Origin: Deltaproteobacteria bacterium
GTDB lineage: Bacteria; Myxococcota; Myxococcia; Myxococcales; 40CM-4-68-19
Assembly: GCA_018266095.1 (NCBI GenBank)
Contig: JAFEBC010000694.1
Location: 1 to 7,254, forward strand
Length of the DNA stretch: 7,254 bases
Direction: 5' to 3'
Both the position numbers and the translations under genes were made by a program. Shown here in pieces: positions 1 through 7,254 of this stretch (its first letter is position 1; every line of letters starts with the position of its first letter). A model generated the notes under the pieces. That model ran no database searches. It saw only the letters and a program-made list of their open reading frames with translations, and had not been told where the DNA came from.

Positions 1-1132
1 CGCGGTCCTTGGCCTGCTTCTCGGTGAGGCCCACGCTGCCGACTTCGGGATCCGAGTACGTCGCGCCCGGGACGCGGTCGTAGTTGATCGGGTGCGGATT
101 CAAGCCCGCGAGCCGCTCGACCACGAAGATGCCCTCGGCCTGCGCCAGGTGCGCGAGCTGCGGATGCGGGCGGCCGTTGAAGGCCACGATGTCGCCGATG
201 CACGAGGGCCACGGCTCGCCGGCCGAGAGCGTCTTCGGGTCGCTCATCACGAAGCCGCGATCGAGCTTCACGTTGGGGAACTTCTCGAGGTCGAGCTTCT
301 CCGTCACCGGCCGGCGGCCCACGGCGCAGAGGAACGTCTCCGCCTCGAGCGTCTCCACGCCCTTCGACGTGGTCACCAGCGCGCGCACGCCGACCTCGTT
401 GAAGATCTCGACCTTCTCGAGCTTCGCGGCCGTCATCGCCTTGATGCCCTTGCGGCGGAACGCCTTCTCGAACTCCGCCGACACGTCCTCGTCCTCGACG
501 GGCAGGAGGCGCGGCAGCATCTCCACGATGGTCACCTCCGAGCCGAAGCGGTGGTACACGCTCGCGACCTCGACGCCCACGGCGCCCGCGCCCAGCACGA
601 TGGGCCGCTTGGGCACCACGTCGTTCCGCAGGAGCTCGTCCGACGTCATGATCTGACGCCCGTCGATGCGCGGAATCGTCGGGATCACGCGCGGCGCCGA
701 CCCGGTGGCCAGGATGATGTGCTTGGCCTCGATGGTCTGCTCGCCGTCCTTGCCGCCCGAGATGGCCACGCGCCCCGGGCCCGCGATGCGCCCGTGCCCG
801 TGCAGCTTCTCGACCTTGTTCTTGCGGAAGAGGAACTCGATGCCCTTAACGTTCTTGCCGACGACGTTGTCCTTGAACGCGTTGGCCTGCGCCATGTCGA
901 CGCGCACGTTCTCGGCGTGCACGCCGATCTTGTCGCCGTGCTGCGCCTCATCGAGCACGTCCGCCGTGTGCAAGAGGCACTTGGTGGGGATGCAGCCGCG
1001 CAGCGTGCAGGTGCCGCCGATGCGCTCGTCGCGCTCGATGACGACCACCTTCATGCCGAGCTGTCCGGCGCGGATGGCCGCGAGATAACCGCCAGGTCCG
1101 CTGCCGATGATCGCAAGGTCGAACTGGGCCAA
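1..1132 (-). CDS. lpdA: dihydrolipoamide dehydrogenase (E3), C-terminus cut by window edge
   Basis: Flavoprotein disulfide oxidoreductase that reoxidises dihydrolipoyl groups of 2-oxoacid dehydrogenase or glycine cleavage complexes with NAD+, in the cytoplasm. The first 377 residues are visible; the family is usually about 460-475, so most of the dimerisation domain and its His-Glu dyad lie outside the window. Seen: FAD-binding GSGPGG at residues 10-15; redox-active disulfide in GGTCTLRGCIPTK (Cys42 and Cys47, CxxxxC spacing); NAD-binding GAGAVGVE at 181-188; the FAD-binding GD motif CIGD at 311-314 followed by LAHLAQAEG; and VPGATYSDPEVGSVGLTEKQ near the visible end. The start is TTG: GGAGGA sits 4 bases upstream, an in-frame TGA lies just before it, and no ATG fits. 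An extra Cys52 replaces the usual Ser/Ala of GCIPSKA. The family call is firm; the parent complex cannot be told because the downstream genes are not shown. Confidence 0.95.
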   Translation of the reverse strand, partial: MAQFDLAIIGSGPGGYLAAIRAGQLGMKVVVIERDERIGGTCTLRGCIPTKCLLHTADVLDEAQHGDKIGVHAENVRVDMAQANAFKDNVVGKNVKGIEFLFRKNKVEKLHGHGRIAGPGRVAISGGKDGEQTIEAKHIILATGSAPRVIPTIPRIDGRQIMTSDELLRNDVVPKRPIVLGAGAVGVEVASVYHRFGSEVTIVEMLPRLLPVEDEDVSAEFEKAFRRKGIKAMTAAKLEKVEIFNEVGVRALVTTSKGVETLEAETFLCAVGRRPVTEKLDLEKFPNVKLDRGFVMSDPKTLSAGEPWPSCIGDIVAFNGRPHPQLAHLAQAEGIFVVERLAGLNPHPINYDRVPGATYSDPEVGSVGLTEKQAKDR

Positions 1133-1136
1133 GGGC

Positions 1137-1142
1137 TCCTCC
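1137..1142 (-). promoter_or_regulatory. ribosome binding site of lpdA (decides the TTG start)
   Basis: GGAGGA on the minus strand, 4 bases before the TTG codon at 1132-1130. It is the only strong Shine-Dalgarno near the N-terminus. Together with the in-frame TGA upstream, it makes TTG the start. Confidence 0.8.
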
Positions 1143-1189
1143 GAATTCAGCGTGATGAATCAGGGGCGTGCGCTCAACCCGCGCGCGGA

Positions 1190-1218
1190 CTTGTAGGTTT
1201 GGCCCGCGGCAGTGTCAA
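1190..1218 (-). promoter_or_regulatory. sigma70-type promoter for lpdA
   Basis: Minus strand: -35 TTGACA (6 of 6 to consensus, plus-strand positions 1213-1218), a 17-base spacer, then -10 TACAAG (4 of 6, positions 1190-1195). Transcription would begin near 1183, giving a leader of about 50 bases before the TTG start. The match is good and well placed, but it was found by eye. Confidence 0.6.
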
Positions 1219-1309
1219 GGCAGAGAAGTCGCGCGTCCCGGATCTGGTTCACGCTGTCGCAGAAGTGAGATGCCGCGCGCCCCCGAAGGTCGCCCCGTTC
1301 GCTGCAAAC

Positions 1310-1325
1310 TGCTGGATTTCCAGCA
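1310..1325. repeat. 16-base palindrome between divergent promoters, possible operator
   Basis: TGCTGGA and TCCAGCA form a perfect 7-base inverted repeat around TT. It lies about 90 bases upstream of the lpdA -35 box and about 50 bases upstream of the -35 box proposed for the small gene at 1473. It has no T-run, so it does not look like a terminator. A binding site for a dimeric regulator is possible but unproven. Apart from this and the two promoter candidates, I see nothing else definite in the 340-base gap at 1133-1472. Confidence 0.35.
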
Positions 1326-1375
1326 CTCTTCTGCCGCACCGCGTCGGCGTGCTTCTTGCTCTGACGCAGAGCGGC

Positions 1376-1404
1376 TTGGCATGTCCGCACGACCTCGTTA
1401 GAAC
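1376..1404 (+). promoter_or_regulatory. sigma70-type promoter candidate for the 85-aa gene
   Basis: -35 TTGGCA (5 of 6) at 1376-1381, a 17-base spacer and -10 TAGAAC (4 of 6) at 1399-1404. The predicted start of transcription is near 1411, about 60 bases before the ATG at 1473. Confidence 0.45.
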
Positions 1405-1472
1405 GCGACGAATTTTCGGGAAGGCTCGGAGTCTGTCCGCTGTTCCAAGCCATCGCCCCCCCGGAGGATCTC

Positions 1473-1730
1473 ATGGCCCCGCAGACGACGACCCCGAACC
1501 CGTGGCTGCGCTGCTTCGCTCTGGGGACCGCCGTGTTCGCGCTCTCGGTGGGCGCCGTGTCCAGCTACAACGAGGAGCCGTTCGGCCTGCGCCCGAGCAC
1601 GACCTCCGCGTCCGCGCCGCTCATCGCCCGCGCCCTCGAGGCCTTCACGCCCGACCTGCCGCTGACGCAGGTGGGCCGCTGGATCGGCAAGGCCGTGCTG
1701 GAGAAGTCGCGCGCGGACCAGTGCGGGTAG
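1473..1730 (+). CDS. small hypothetical exported or membrane protein, 85 aa
   Basis: Not recognised. The 85-residue product begins MAPQTTTPNPWLRC and has one hydrophobic stretch at about residues 11-30 (WLRCFALGTAVFALSVGAVS), which could be a signal peptide or a single membrane anchor. The remaining 55 residues are mildly charged and end in DQCG. The two cysteines are at residue 14, inside the hydrophobic stretch, and next to the C-terminus; the first is not in a lipobox. The start is well supported: GGAGG lies 5 bases before the ATG and a promoter candidate lies at 1376-1404. It is transcribed divergently from lpdA, and the Fic gene follows on the same strand after 32 bases. The 12-base inverted repeat in that gap makes co-transcription uncertain. 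Confidence 0.7.
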   Translation: MAPQTTTPNPWLRCFALGTAVFALSVGAVSSYNEEPFGLRPSTTSASAPLIARALEAFTPDLPLTQVGRWIGKAVLEKSRADQCG

Positions 1731-1748
1731 GCCGAACGCGACTCTAAG

Positions 1749-1776
1749 TCAAAACGAATCTGGTGATTCGTTTTGA
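1749..1776. promoter_or_regulatory. perfect 12-base inverted repeat at the Fic gene start, possible operator
   Basis: Arms TCAAAACGAATC (1749-1760) and GATTCGTTTTGA (1765-1776) are perfect reverse complements separated by TGGT. The element is AT-rich in a GC-rich window and covers the GTG at 1763, ending 4 bases before the alternative ATG at 1781. The Fic protein carries a C-terminal winged helix, so a self-regulatory operator is a reasonable guess. A weak intrinsic terminator for the 85-aa gene is the alternative, since a 6-bp CGAATC/GATTCG stem is flanked by AAAA and TTTT. It would also fold as an mRNA hairpin. Confidence 0.55.
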
Positions 1777-2965
1777 TCTGATGGCCGATCCAAAGTATCG
1801 TTTTGGTGTGCGCCCAGACGATTTCTCAGAAGCTGCGCGGGGCCAACTGGAGCGCTCGCTCTCAGGCGCGTGGACCTTCATTCCCGCGCCTCTTCCGCCA
1901 CATCTTTCGTGGACGCCTGCCCTCATCAAGGCACTCTCCGATGCGGACCGGGCCCTCGGACAACTCGACGGTCACGGAAGCCAACTGCAGAATCCGCATC
2001 TGCTGATCGAGCCATTCGCGAGCCGCGAAGCCGTCCTCTCCAGCCAGATCGAGGGAACGCAGGCCAGCCTCTCCGACCTCTTTTCCCTCGAGGCAAGCCA
2101 GCAGGAAGCGCAGGGGGACGCGCGCGAGGTGCAGAACTATCGCCGCGCCCTGGACCGCGGCATCGACAAGCTGAAGCGAGTCCCAATCACTCTCAATCTC
2201 ATCTGCGAACTGCACCAGATCCTGATGGAAGGCGTGCGTGGTCAGGATCCAACTCCCGGGCGGTTCCGGACGACGCAGAACTGGATCGGATCACCGGGAA
2301 CCACCATCGAGAGCGCCGCGCACGTTCCTCCGCCTCCACAACGGCTGGCCGGATGTCTGGACGCGTTCGAGAAGTTCGTGAATCAGACCAGCGAGCTACC
2401 GGCGCTCGTGCGCATGGCGCTGATGCACTATCAATTCGAAGCGATCCACCCGTTCATCGATGGCAACGGGCGGGTAGGGCGCCTGCTCATCACGCTGGCG
2501 CTCTGCGAGTGGAAGCTGCTCAGCAGGCCGCTGCTCTACTTGTCCGCTTGGTTTGAGCAGACGCGCTCGGAATACTACGCCCGCCTCAGCGCGGTGAGCC
2601 GCCGGGGCGAGTGGAACGAGTGGCTCGTCTACGTGCTCCACGGCGTGGCGTCGCAGGCCCGAGATGCCGTGGGCCGCGCGACCGACCTGATGGCCTTGCG
2701 AGATCGGATGCAAGAGCGCGTGCGAGGGACCAAGTCCGCGGCACTCCTGCAGCTCGTTGACCAGCTCTTCCGAGCGCCCTACATCAGTGTGCCTCTCGCA
2801 CAGCGCGTGCTCGGGCAGACTCAGCCGGGCGCGCGCAACAACGTGATCAAGTTGGTCAAACTCGGGATCCTTCGGGAAGCTCGGATGGGCAAGAAGCCAC
2901 AGATCTTCGTTGCTCCCGAAATCCTGAAGATCCTCGAGGCCGTGAGATCGCCCGTCGCCGGATGA
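1763..2965 (+). CDS. Fic family protein (self-inhibited class, with C-terminal winged helix)
   Basis: Fic proteins usually transfer AMP from ATP to a Ser, Thr or Tyr hydroxyl of a target protein; the target here is unknown. The product is 400 residues. Seen in order: a Fic_N-type region (about 35-110) with WTFIPAPLPP; the inhibitory motif S93-SQI-E97-G98, matching [ST]xxxE[GN], where the Glu blocks ATP gamma-phosphate placement in class II Fic proteins; PGRFRTTQNWIG at 165-176 and VPPPP at 188-192; the complete catalytic motif HPFIDGNGRVGR at 229-240 with catalytic His229; and a winged-helix-like region at about 323-385 (NNVIKLVKLGILREARMGKKPQIF). Layout and length resemble stand-alone Fic-HTH proteins. 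No separate antitoxin gene is needed or seen. The start is uncertain: GTG 1763 is the longest in-frame choice, while ATG 1781 begins MADPKYRFG just after the inverted repeat; neither has a clear Shine-Dalgarno. GC (about 50-63% in lines counted) is below the neighbours, suggesting transfer. Confidence 0.93.
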   Translation: MIRFDLMADPKYRFGVRPDDFSEAARGQLERSLSGAWTFIPAPLPPHLSWTPALIKALSDADRALGQLDGHGSQLQNPHLLIEPFASREAVLSSQIEGTQASLSDLFSLEASQQEAQGDAREVQNYRRALDRGIDKLKRVPITLNLICELHQILMEGVRGQDPTPGRFRTTQNWIGSPGTTIESAAHVPPPPQRLAGCLDAFEKFVNQTSELPALVRMALMHYQFEAIHPFIDGNGRVGRLLITLALCEWKLLSRPLLYLSAWFEQTRSEYYARLSAVSRRGEWNEWLVYVLHGVASQARDAVGRATDLMALRDRMQERVRGTKSAALLQLVDQLFRAPYISVPLAQRVLGQTQPGARNNVIKLVKLGILREARMGKKPQIFVAPEILKILEAVRSPVAG

Positions 2966-2975
2966 GAAGCGGCTC

Positions 2976-4429
2976 CTACAGCGACGTCGCCAGCCCCTTG
3001 TCCAGCTTGGCCGGGTCGCCCAGCATCACGGTCTGCAGCTTGCTCATGTGCGCCTTGGCGTAGGCCTGCACCTCGGCCGGCGTCACCGCGCTGACCTCGC
3101 CCGCGAACGTGCGCGCGAGCTTCCACGAGCCGCCGGAGAGCTCACAGAACGCGAGCTGCTCCGCCTGGCCATCCGTGGCGGCTGCGCCCATCAGGAAATT
3201 CGTGAGGAACTCGGCCTTCGCGCCCGCGAGCTCGGCCTCCGTCAGCGGCGTCGTCTGCAGGCCGCGCAGCACGTCGAGCATGACCTTGTAGGCCGCGTTC
3301 GGATCCACCGCGCTCACTCCCACAAAGCCCATGCTCACGCCGCCCGTCACCAGCATTCCCGCGCCCGGCGCGTAGCTCAGGTTCCGCTTGGTGCGCACCT
3401 CCTCGAACAGCTTGTCCCAGAGGTAGGCCGCCGTGACCTGCGCCGCCGCGTACCCGGGCTGGCCCACGCCCGGCGCGCTGTGGAAGCCGCGGAGATAGTT
3501 CGTCGGGATCTTCCGCTCCTCGACCGTCAGCGTCGCCTGCGCGAACGTCGGGTGCGGCAGCGGCGTGTCGACATAGCTCCCCTTCGGCAGCCCGCCGAAC
3601 GCGTTGGCCGCGAGCGCGATCACCTCGGCCGGCTCGACCCCGCCGACCACCACGAGCAGGAGCCGCGAGGTCTCGCGCAGCTTCGCCAGGTGCGCCTGCG
3701 CCTGCGCCAGCGTCAGCTTCGAGATGGACGGGATCGTCCCCTCCGCCCGGTTCTCGTAGATCGTGCCCTTGAACAGCGTCGCGTTCGTCAGCACCGCCAG
3801 CCGGCCCTCGGGCTGCTCGTCCTCGCGCTGCAGCCCCACGATCGCCTGCTCGCGCACCAGCTCCAGCTCGCTCGCGGGCATCGCCGGCGTCAGGAACGAC
3901 TGCGCCAGGAGGTCGAACGCAGGCGCGAAGTTGCGGTTGAGCGCCTTGAACCCGAGCCACGCATAGTCGCGGCCGCTGTTCGCCCCGATGGACGTGCCCA
4001 GCGTCGCCAGCCGCTCACCGAACGCCACCTTGCCGAGCGCCTGCGTGCCGCCCGAGGCCGCCATCGCCAGCGCCACCCTCTCGACGCCCGCGTCGTCCTT
4101 GCCCCAGTTGCGCGCGCCGCCGCGGATGTAGAGCTGCGCAGTCGTCAGCTCGGCGGTGGGGACCTTCTTCACCAGGACCTTGAGGCCGTGCAGGTCCGCG
4201 ACGGTGACATCGCCATCGGTCACCGGCAGCGGGTCAGCCGGGAGCGCCCCCGGGAGCTGCGCAGACATCTCAGACGATTTCGCAGAGGTGTCAGACGTCT
4301 TCGCAGAGGTGTCAGACGTCTTCGCGGAGGTGTCAGACGATTTCTTTTCCCCAGCAGTTTCAGCACCTTTGTTCGCCACAGGCGTCGCACAGGCGACCGC
4401 GAGGCACAGCACGAGTGAGGTCGGGCGGA

Positions 4430-4433
<4 letters not shown>
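2976..4433 (-). CDS. M16 family peptidase-like lipoprotein, zinc-site-lacking partner subunit
   Basis: The product is 485 residues. It starts at GTG, overlapping the stop of the upstream M16 gene by 4 bases (GTGA), with AAGGAGG 7 bases upstream, so translation is probably coupled. The N-terminus MIRPTSLVLCLAVAC gives a lipoprotein signal with Cys15 (LAVAC, a slightly atypical lipobox). Residues 30-59 are a Ser/Thr/Lys tether of SDTSAKT heptapeptides encoded by a 21-base tandem repeat. Two M16 halves follow. The first aligns with the zinc motif region but reads GVERVALAM (residues 116-124), so HxxEH has become RVALA and no zinc site remains. The second keeps FEEVRTKRNLSY with Arg347 and Tyr354, the 7-residue spacing of the substrate-binding Arg/Tyr pair in M16 enzymes. 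In known M16B heterodimers one subunit brings zinc and the other this pair. I infer it is the non-catalytic partner of the upstream gene product, tethered in the envelope. Confidence 0.9.
4268..4345 (-). repeat. in-frame 21-base tandem repeat inside the M16 lipoprotein gene
   Basis: Plus-strand units begin at 4270, 4291, 4312 and 4333 with TCAGACG, at a period of exactly 21 bases, so each unit adds seven codons without shifting frame. The encoded repeat is SDTSAKT in the stretch after the lipid-anchored cysteine, expected to be a flexible hydrophilic tether. The unit nearest the left shares TCTCAGACGATTTCGC (4268-4283), 16 bases exactly, with the intergenic array at 6007-6096. Copy number could vary by slippage and change tether length. 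Confidence 0.85.
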
Positions 4434-5935
<1,502 letters not shown>

Positions 5936-5939
5936 GGTG

Positions 5940-5944
5940 CCTCC
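5940..5944 (-). promoter_or_regulatory. ribosome binding site of the M16 catalytic subunit gene
   Basis: GGAGG on the minus strand, 4 bases before the ATG at 5935-5933. It selects this ATG over the in-frame ATG at 6001, which has no comparable site and would put 22 basic and proline-containing residues before the signal peptide. Confidence 0.8.
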
Positions 5945-6006
5945 GTGGGGGCGCGACGGTACGCGCAAGGGACGGGCGATTGCAAACGCGGGGTGACGCA
6001 ACAGGG

Positions 6007-6096
6007 CCAGGTCTCAGACGATTTCGCGCCAGGTCTCAGACGATTTCGCGCCAGGTCTCAGACGACTTCGCCCGCCAGGTCTCAGACGATTTCCGG
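6007..6096. repeat. intergenic array of four tandem ~22-base repeats
   Basis: Four units begin with CCAGGTCTCAGACGA at 6007, 6029, 6051 and 6075, giving spacings of 22, 22 and 24 bases. The first two units are identical; the third has a C for T (GACTTCG) plus two extra bases; the fourth ends TTTCCGG. Each contains the small palindrome GTCT-C-AGAC. No unique spacers separate the units. The array lies in the 272-base gap between the divergent M16 operon and the Cys-rich lipoprotein gene, where it could bind a regulator. I see no convincing -35/-10 pair for either gene in the rest of this gap. Confidence 0.9.
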
Positions 6097-6198
6097 CCCC
6101 CGTGTCCGGCCTGGCCAGAATCCGACGTAGAGGGTGCGAAAGGTCACATCAGGCCTTTGTCGGAAGGTCTACAGTCCACTTCCTCACACCACCCTCTC

Positions 6199-6202
6199 GG
6201 AG
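6199..6202 (+). promoter_or_regulatory. ribosome binding site of the Cys-rich lipoprotein gene
   Basis: GGAG, 5 bases before the ATG at 6208. The signal peptide begins directly at this ATG. Confidence 0.6.
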
Positions 6203-6207
6203 CCTCC

Positions 6208-7254
6208 ATGAACCGCACGCTGGTGCTGTCTCTCGCCGTCCTCTCGTCGACGCTCGCCGCCTGCAACGTCCAGAAAGGGCAAGGCCACGTCGCGGTCGGC
6301 GTCCGCTCGTCGTCGGCCACCGCGTTCGGCGACGTCTGCTACACGCTCACCGAGACCAACTCCGACGGCGTCACCGAGTGGCACCAGTCCATCTGCTCCT
6401 CGCAGTACGGCGACTCGCGCGGGTCGGCCTCGTACATCGGCCCCTGCGACGCGCTGAAGAACCCGAACTCGCTCGCGGTCACGCTCGACGCGCTCATCGA
6501 CCCGGCCGGCAACCCCATCGACCCGGCGACATACACGAACCCGTGCCCCTCGGGCGCGGCCTGCACGCAGACCTTCGCGTGTCAGCAGAACGCGGACGTC
6601 TCGCTGCAGTTCAACCTCACCATCCTCGAGTCCGCGAGCAGCGGCTTCGTCGACGTGGGCATCAACCTCGACACCGTGTCCTGCTCGGCCAAGCTCGACT
6701 GCCCCAAGGGCGAGACGCTCACCGACCCGGCCACGGGCGCGAGCATCCCGGCCTCGGTCATCGCCATCACCTGCACCGACGACGGCGACGGCTACATCTA
6801 CATGAACGACGTGATCCTCGAGTGCGAGGGCGGGCAGACGCAGGGCCCGATCGCGCTCAACCCGCTGTTCCGCCAAGGGAACTTCTTCGACGCCCGCGAG
6901 ACGCCCGCGCCCTTCGGCATCAGCCAGGCCGCGGCGTACATCGGCGCGCACCTCTTCAACGCGGACGGCAAGACGTACGAGCAGTTGAGCTGGGCGGTCG
7001 CGGTGGCGCCCGACACGAACGCGCTGCAGCAGCTCGGCGTGCAGAAGTGCTCGCTGCGCACGCGGGCCACGGCGTCGAACGGGCAGTTCCTCCCGGTCGA
7101 GGGCGGCTTCACCACGCCCAAGAGCGCGCGCTACCCGTACCTCGAGTTCAACGTGCCGATCGTGACGCAGAACCCGGCCAACGGCACGCTGCAGACGGGC
7201 TGCGGGGACAACCCGATCGGCAGCGACGGGGTCAAGGTGCAGTCGACGACGGAG
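6208..7254 (+). CDS. Cys-rich secreted lipoprotein of unknown function, 3' end outside window
   Basis: 349 residues are visible without a stop. MNRTLVLSLAVLSSTLAAC is a lipoprotein signal peptide with the canonical lipobox LAAC (Cys19). Asn follows the cysteine, so there is no Asp at +2, the inner-membrane retention signal known from E. coli; outer-membrane or surface placement is likely but not certain. After the lipid cysteine, the visible part holds twelve more cysteines at scattered positions (for example FGDVCYTL, GPCD, NPCPSGAACTQTFACQQ, VSCSAKLDCPKG, ITCTDDGDG), enough for six disulfides. The sequence is rich in Asp, Asn, Thr and Gly and looks beta-rich, like an adhesin or extracellular domain protein. 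I do not recognise a catalytic motif or family. TDDGDGY is slightly reminiscent of a calcium-binding Asp loop, but it is one copy only. It is transcribed divergently from the M16 operon. Confidence 0.85.
   Translation, partial: MNRTLVLSLAVLSSTLAACNVQKGQGHVAVGVRSSSATAFGDVCYTLTETNSDGVTEWHQSICSSQYGDSRGSASYIGPCDALKNPNSLAVTLDALIDPAGNPIDPATYTNPCPSGAACTQTFACQQNADVSLQFNLTILESASSGFVDVGINLDTVSCSAKLDCPKGETLTDPATGASIPASVIAITCTDDGDGYIYMNDVILECEGGQTQGPIALNPLFRQGNFFDARETPAPFGISQAAAYIGAHLFNADGKTYEQLSWAVAVAPDTNALQQLGVQKCSLRTRATASNGQFLPVEGGFTTPKSARYPYLEFNVPIVTQNPANGTLQTGCGDNPIGSDGVKVQSTTE

Noticed and set aside
1160..1474. 104-codon minus-strand frame across the lpdA upstream region
   Set aside because: It overlaps both promoter candidates, has no good ribosome binding site that I can see, and has unremarkable composition with no motif.
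92..1747. Long plus-strand open frame of 551 codons opposite lpdA
   Set aside because: It is antisense to a confidently identified Lpd, has Arg/His/Leu-rich composition typical of shadow frames in high-GC DNA, and shows no domain.
1815..1825. CAGACGATTTC in the Fic gene as another copy of the 22-base repeat
   Set aside because: Only 11 bases match, it is not tandem, and it falls in an ordinary coding stretch (RPDDFSEAA). Chance is the simpler reading, although it is worth including in a genome-wide repeat search.
2966..2975. Bidirectional terminator between the convergent Fic and M16 genes
   Set aside because: The gap is only 10 bases, and I see no stem-loop with a T-run on either strand there.
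6007..6096. CRISPR array
   Set aside because: The units are directly adjacent with no unique spacers, the period is only 22-24 bases, and no cas gene is present.
6130..6207. Promoter for the Cys-rich lipoprotein gene (TACAGT near 6170)
   Set aside because: TACAGT resembles a -10 box, but no acceptable -35 box sits at the right distance, so it is not annotated.
6184..6951. 255-codon minus-strand frame opposite the Cys-rich lipoprotein
   Set aside because: Arg/Val/Gly-rich shadow sequence; the plus strand has a signal peptide, lipobox and ribosome binding site.

Overview
High-GC bacterial sequence, most of it around 75% GC in the lines I counted by hand. The GC content, the paired secreted M16 peptidase-family proteins and a Cys-rich lipoprotein would fit a myxobacterium or relative (Myxococcota). 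That placement is an inference from style, not from a marker gene.

Layout, left to right. (1) The 5' part of a dihydrolipoamide dehydrogenase gene on the minus strand, cut by the left edge, with a TTG start, a strong Shine-Dalgarno and a good sigma70-type promoter. (2) A 340-base divergent intergenic region with a promoter candidate for each side and a 16-base palindrome between them. (3) A small plus-strand gene for an unrecognised 85-residue exported or membrane protein. (4) A Fic-family AMP-transferase-type protein on the plus strand, with its own inhibitory helix and a C-terminal winged helix. A perfect 12-base inverted repeat sits over its start, and its GC is clearly lower than that of its neighbours. 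(5) A tightly coupled minus-strand pair of M16 peptidase-family genes, converging on the Fic gene with a 10-base gap. The first has the full zinc site, and the second is a lipoprotein that has lost the zinc site but keeps the Arg/Tyr pair. (6) A 272-base divergent intergenic region with four tandem copies of a roughly 22-base repeat. (7) The 5' part of a plus-strand gene for a Cys-rich lipoprotein, running off the right edge.

How the parts may work together. The two M16 proteins look like the two halves of one envelope heterodimeric protease: the active-site features missing in one are present in the other, and one half is lipid-anchored. The divergently placed Cys-rich lipoprotein is also envelope-directed and may share regulation through the repeat array between them. 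The Fic gene looks like a stand-alone acquired module, and Lpd belongs to central metabolism.

The most unusual signal is a short repeat family present in two forms. One is a non-coding tandem array upstream of the M16 operon. The other is an in-frame heptapeptide array inside the lipoprotein M16 gene of the same operon, and the two share a 16-base exact core. I found no rRNA, tRNA, insertion sequence or CRISPR array.
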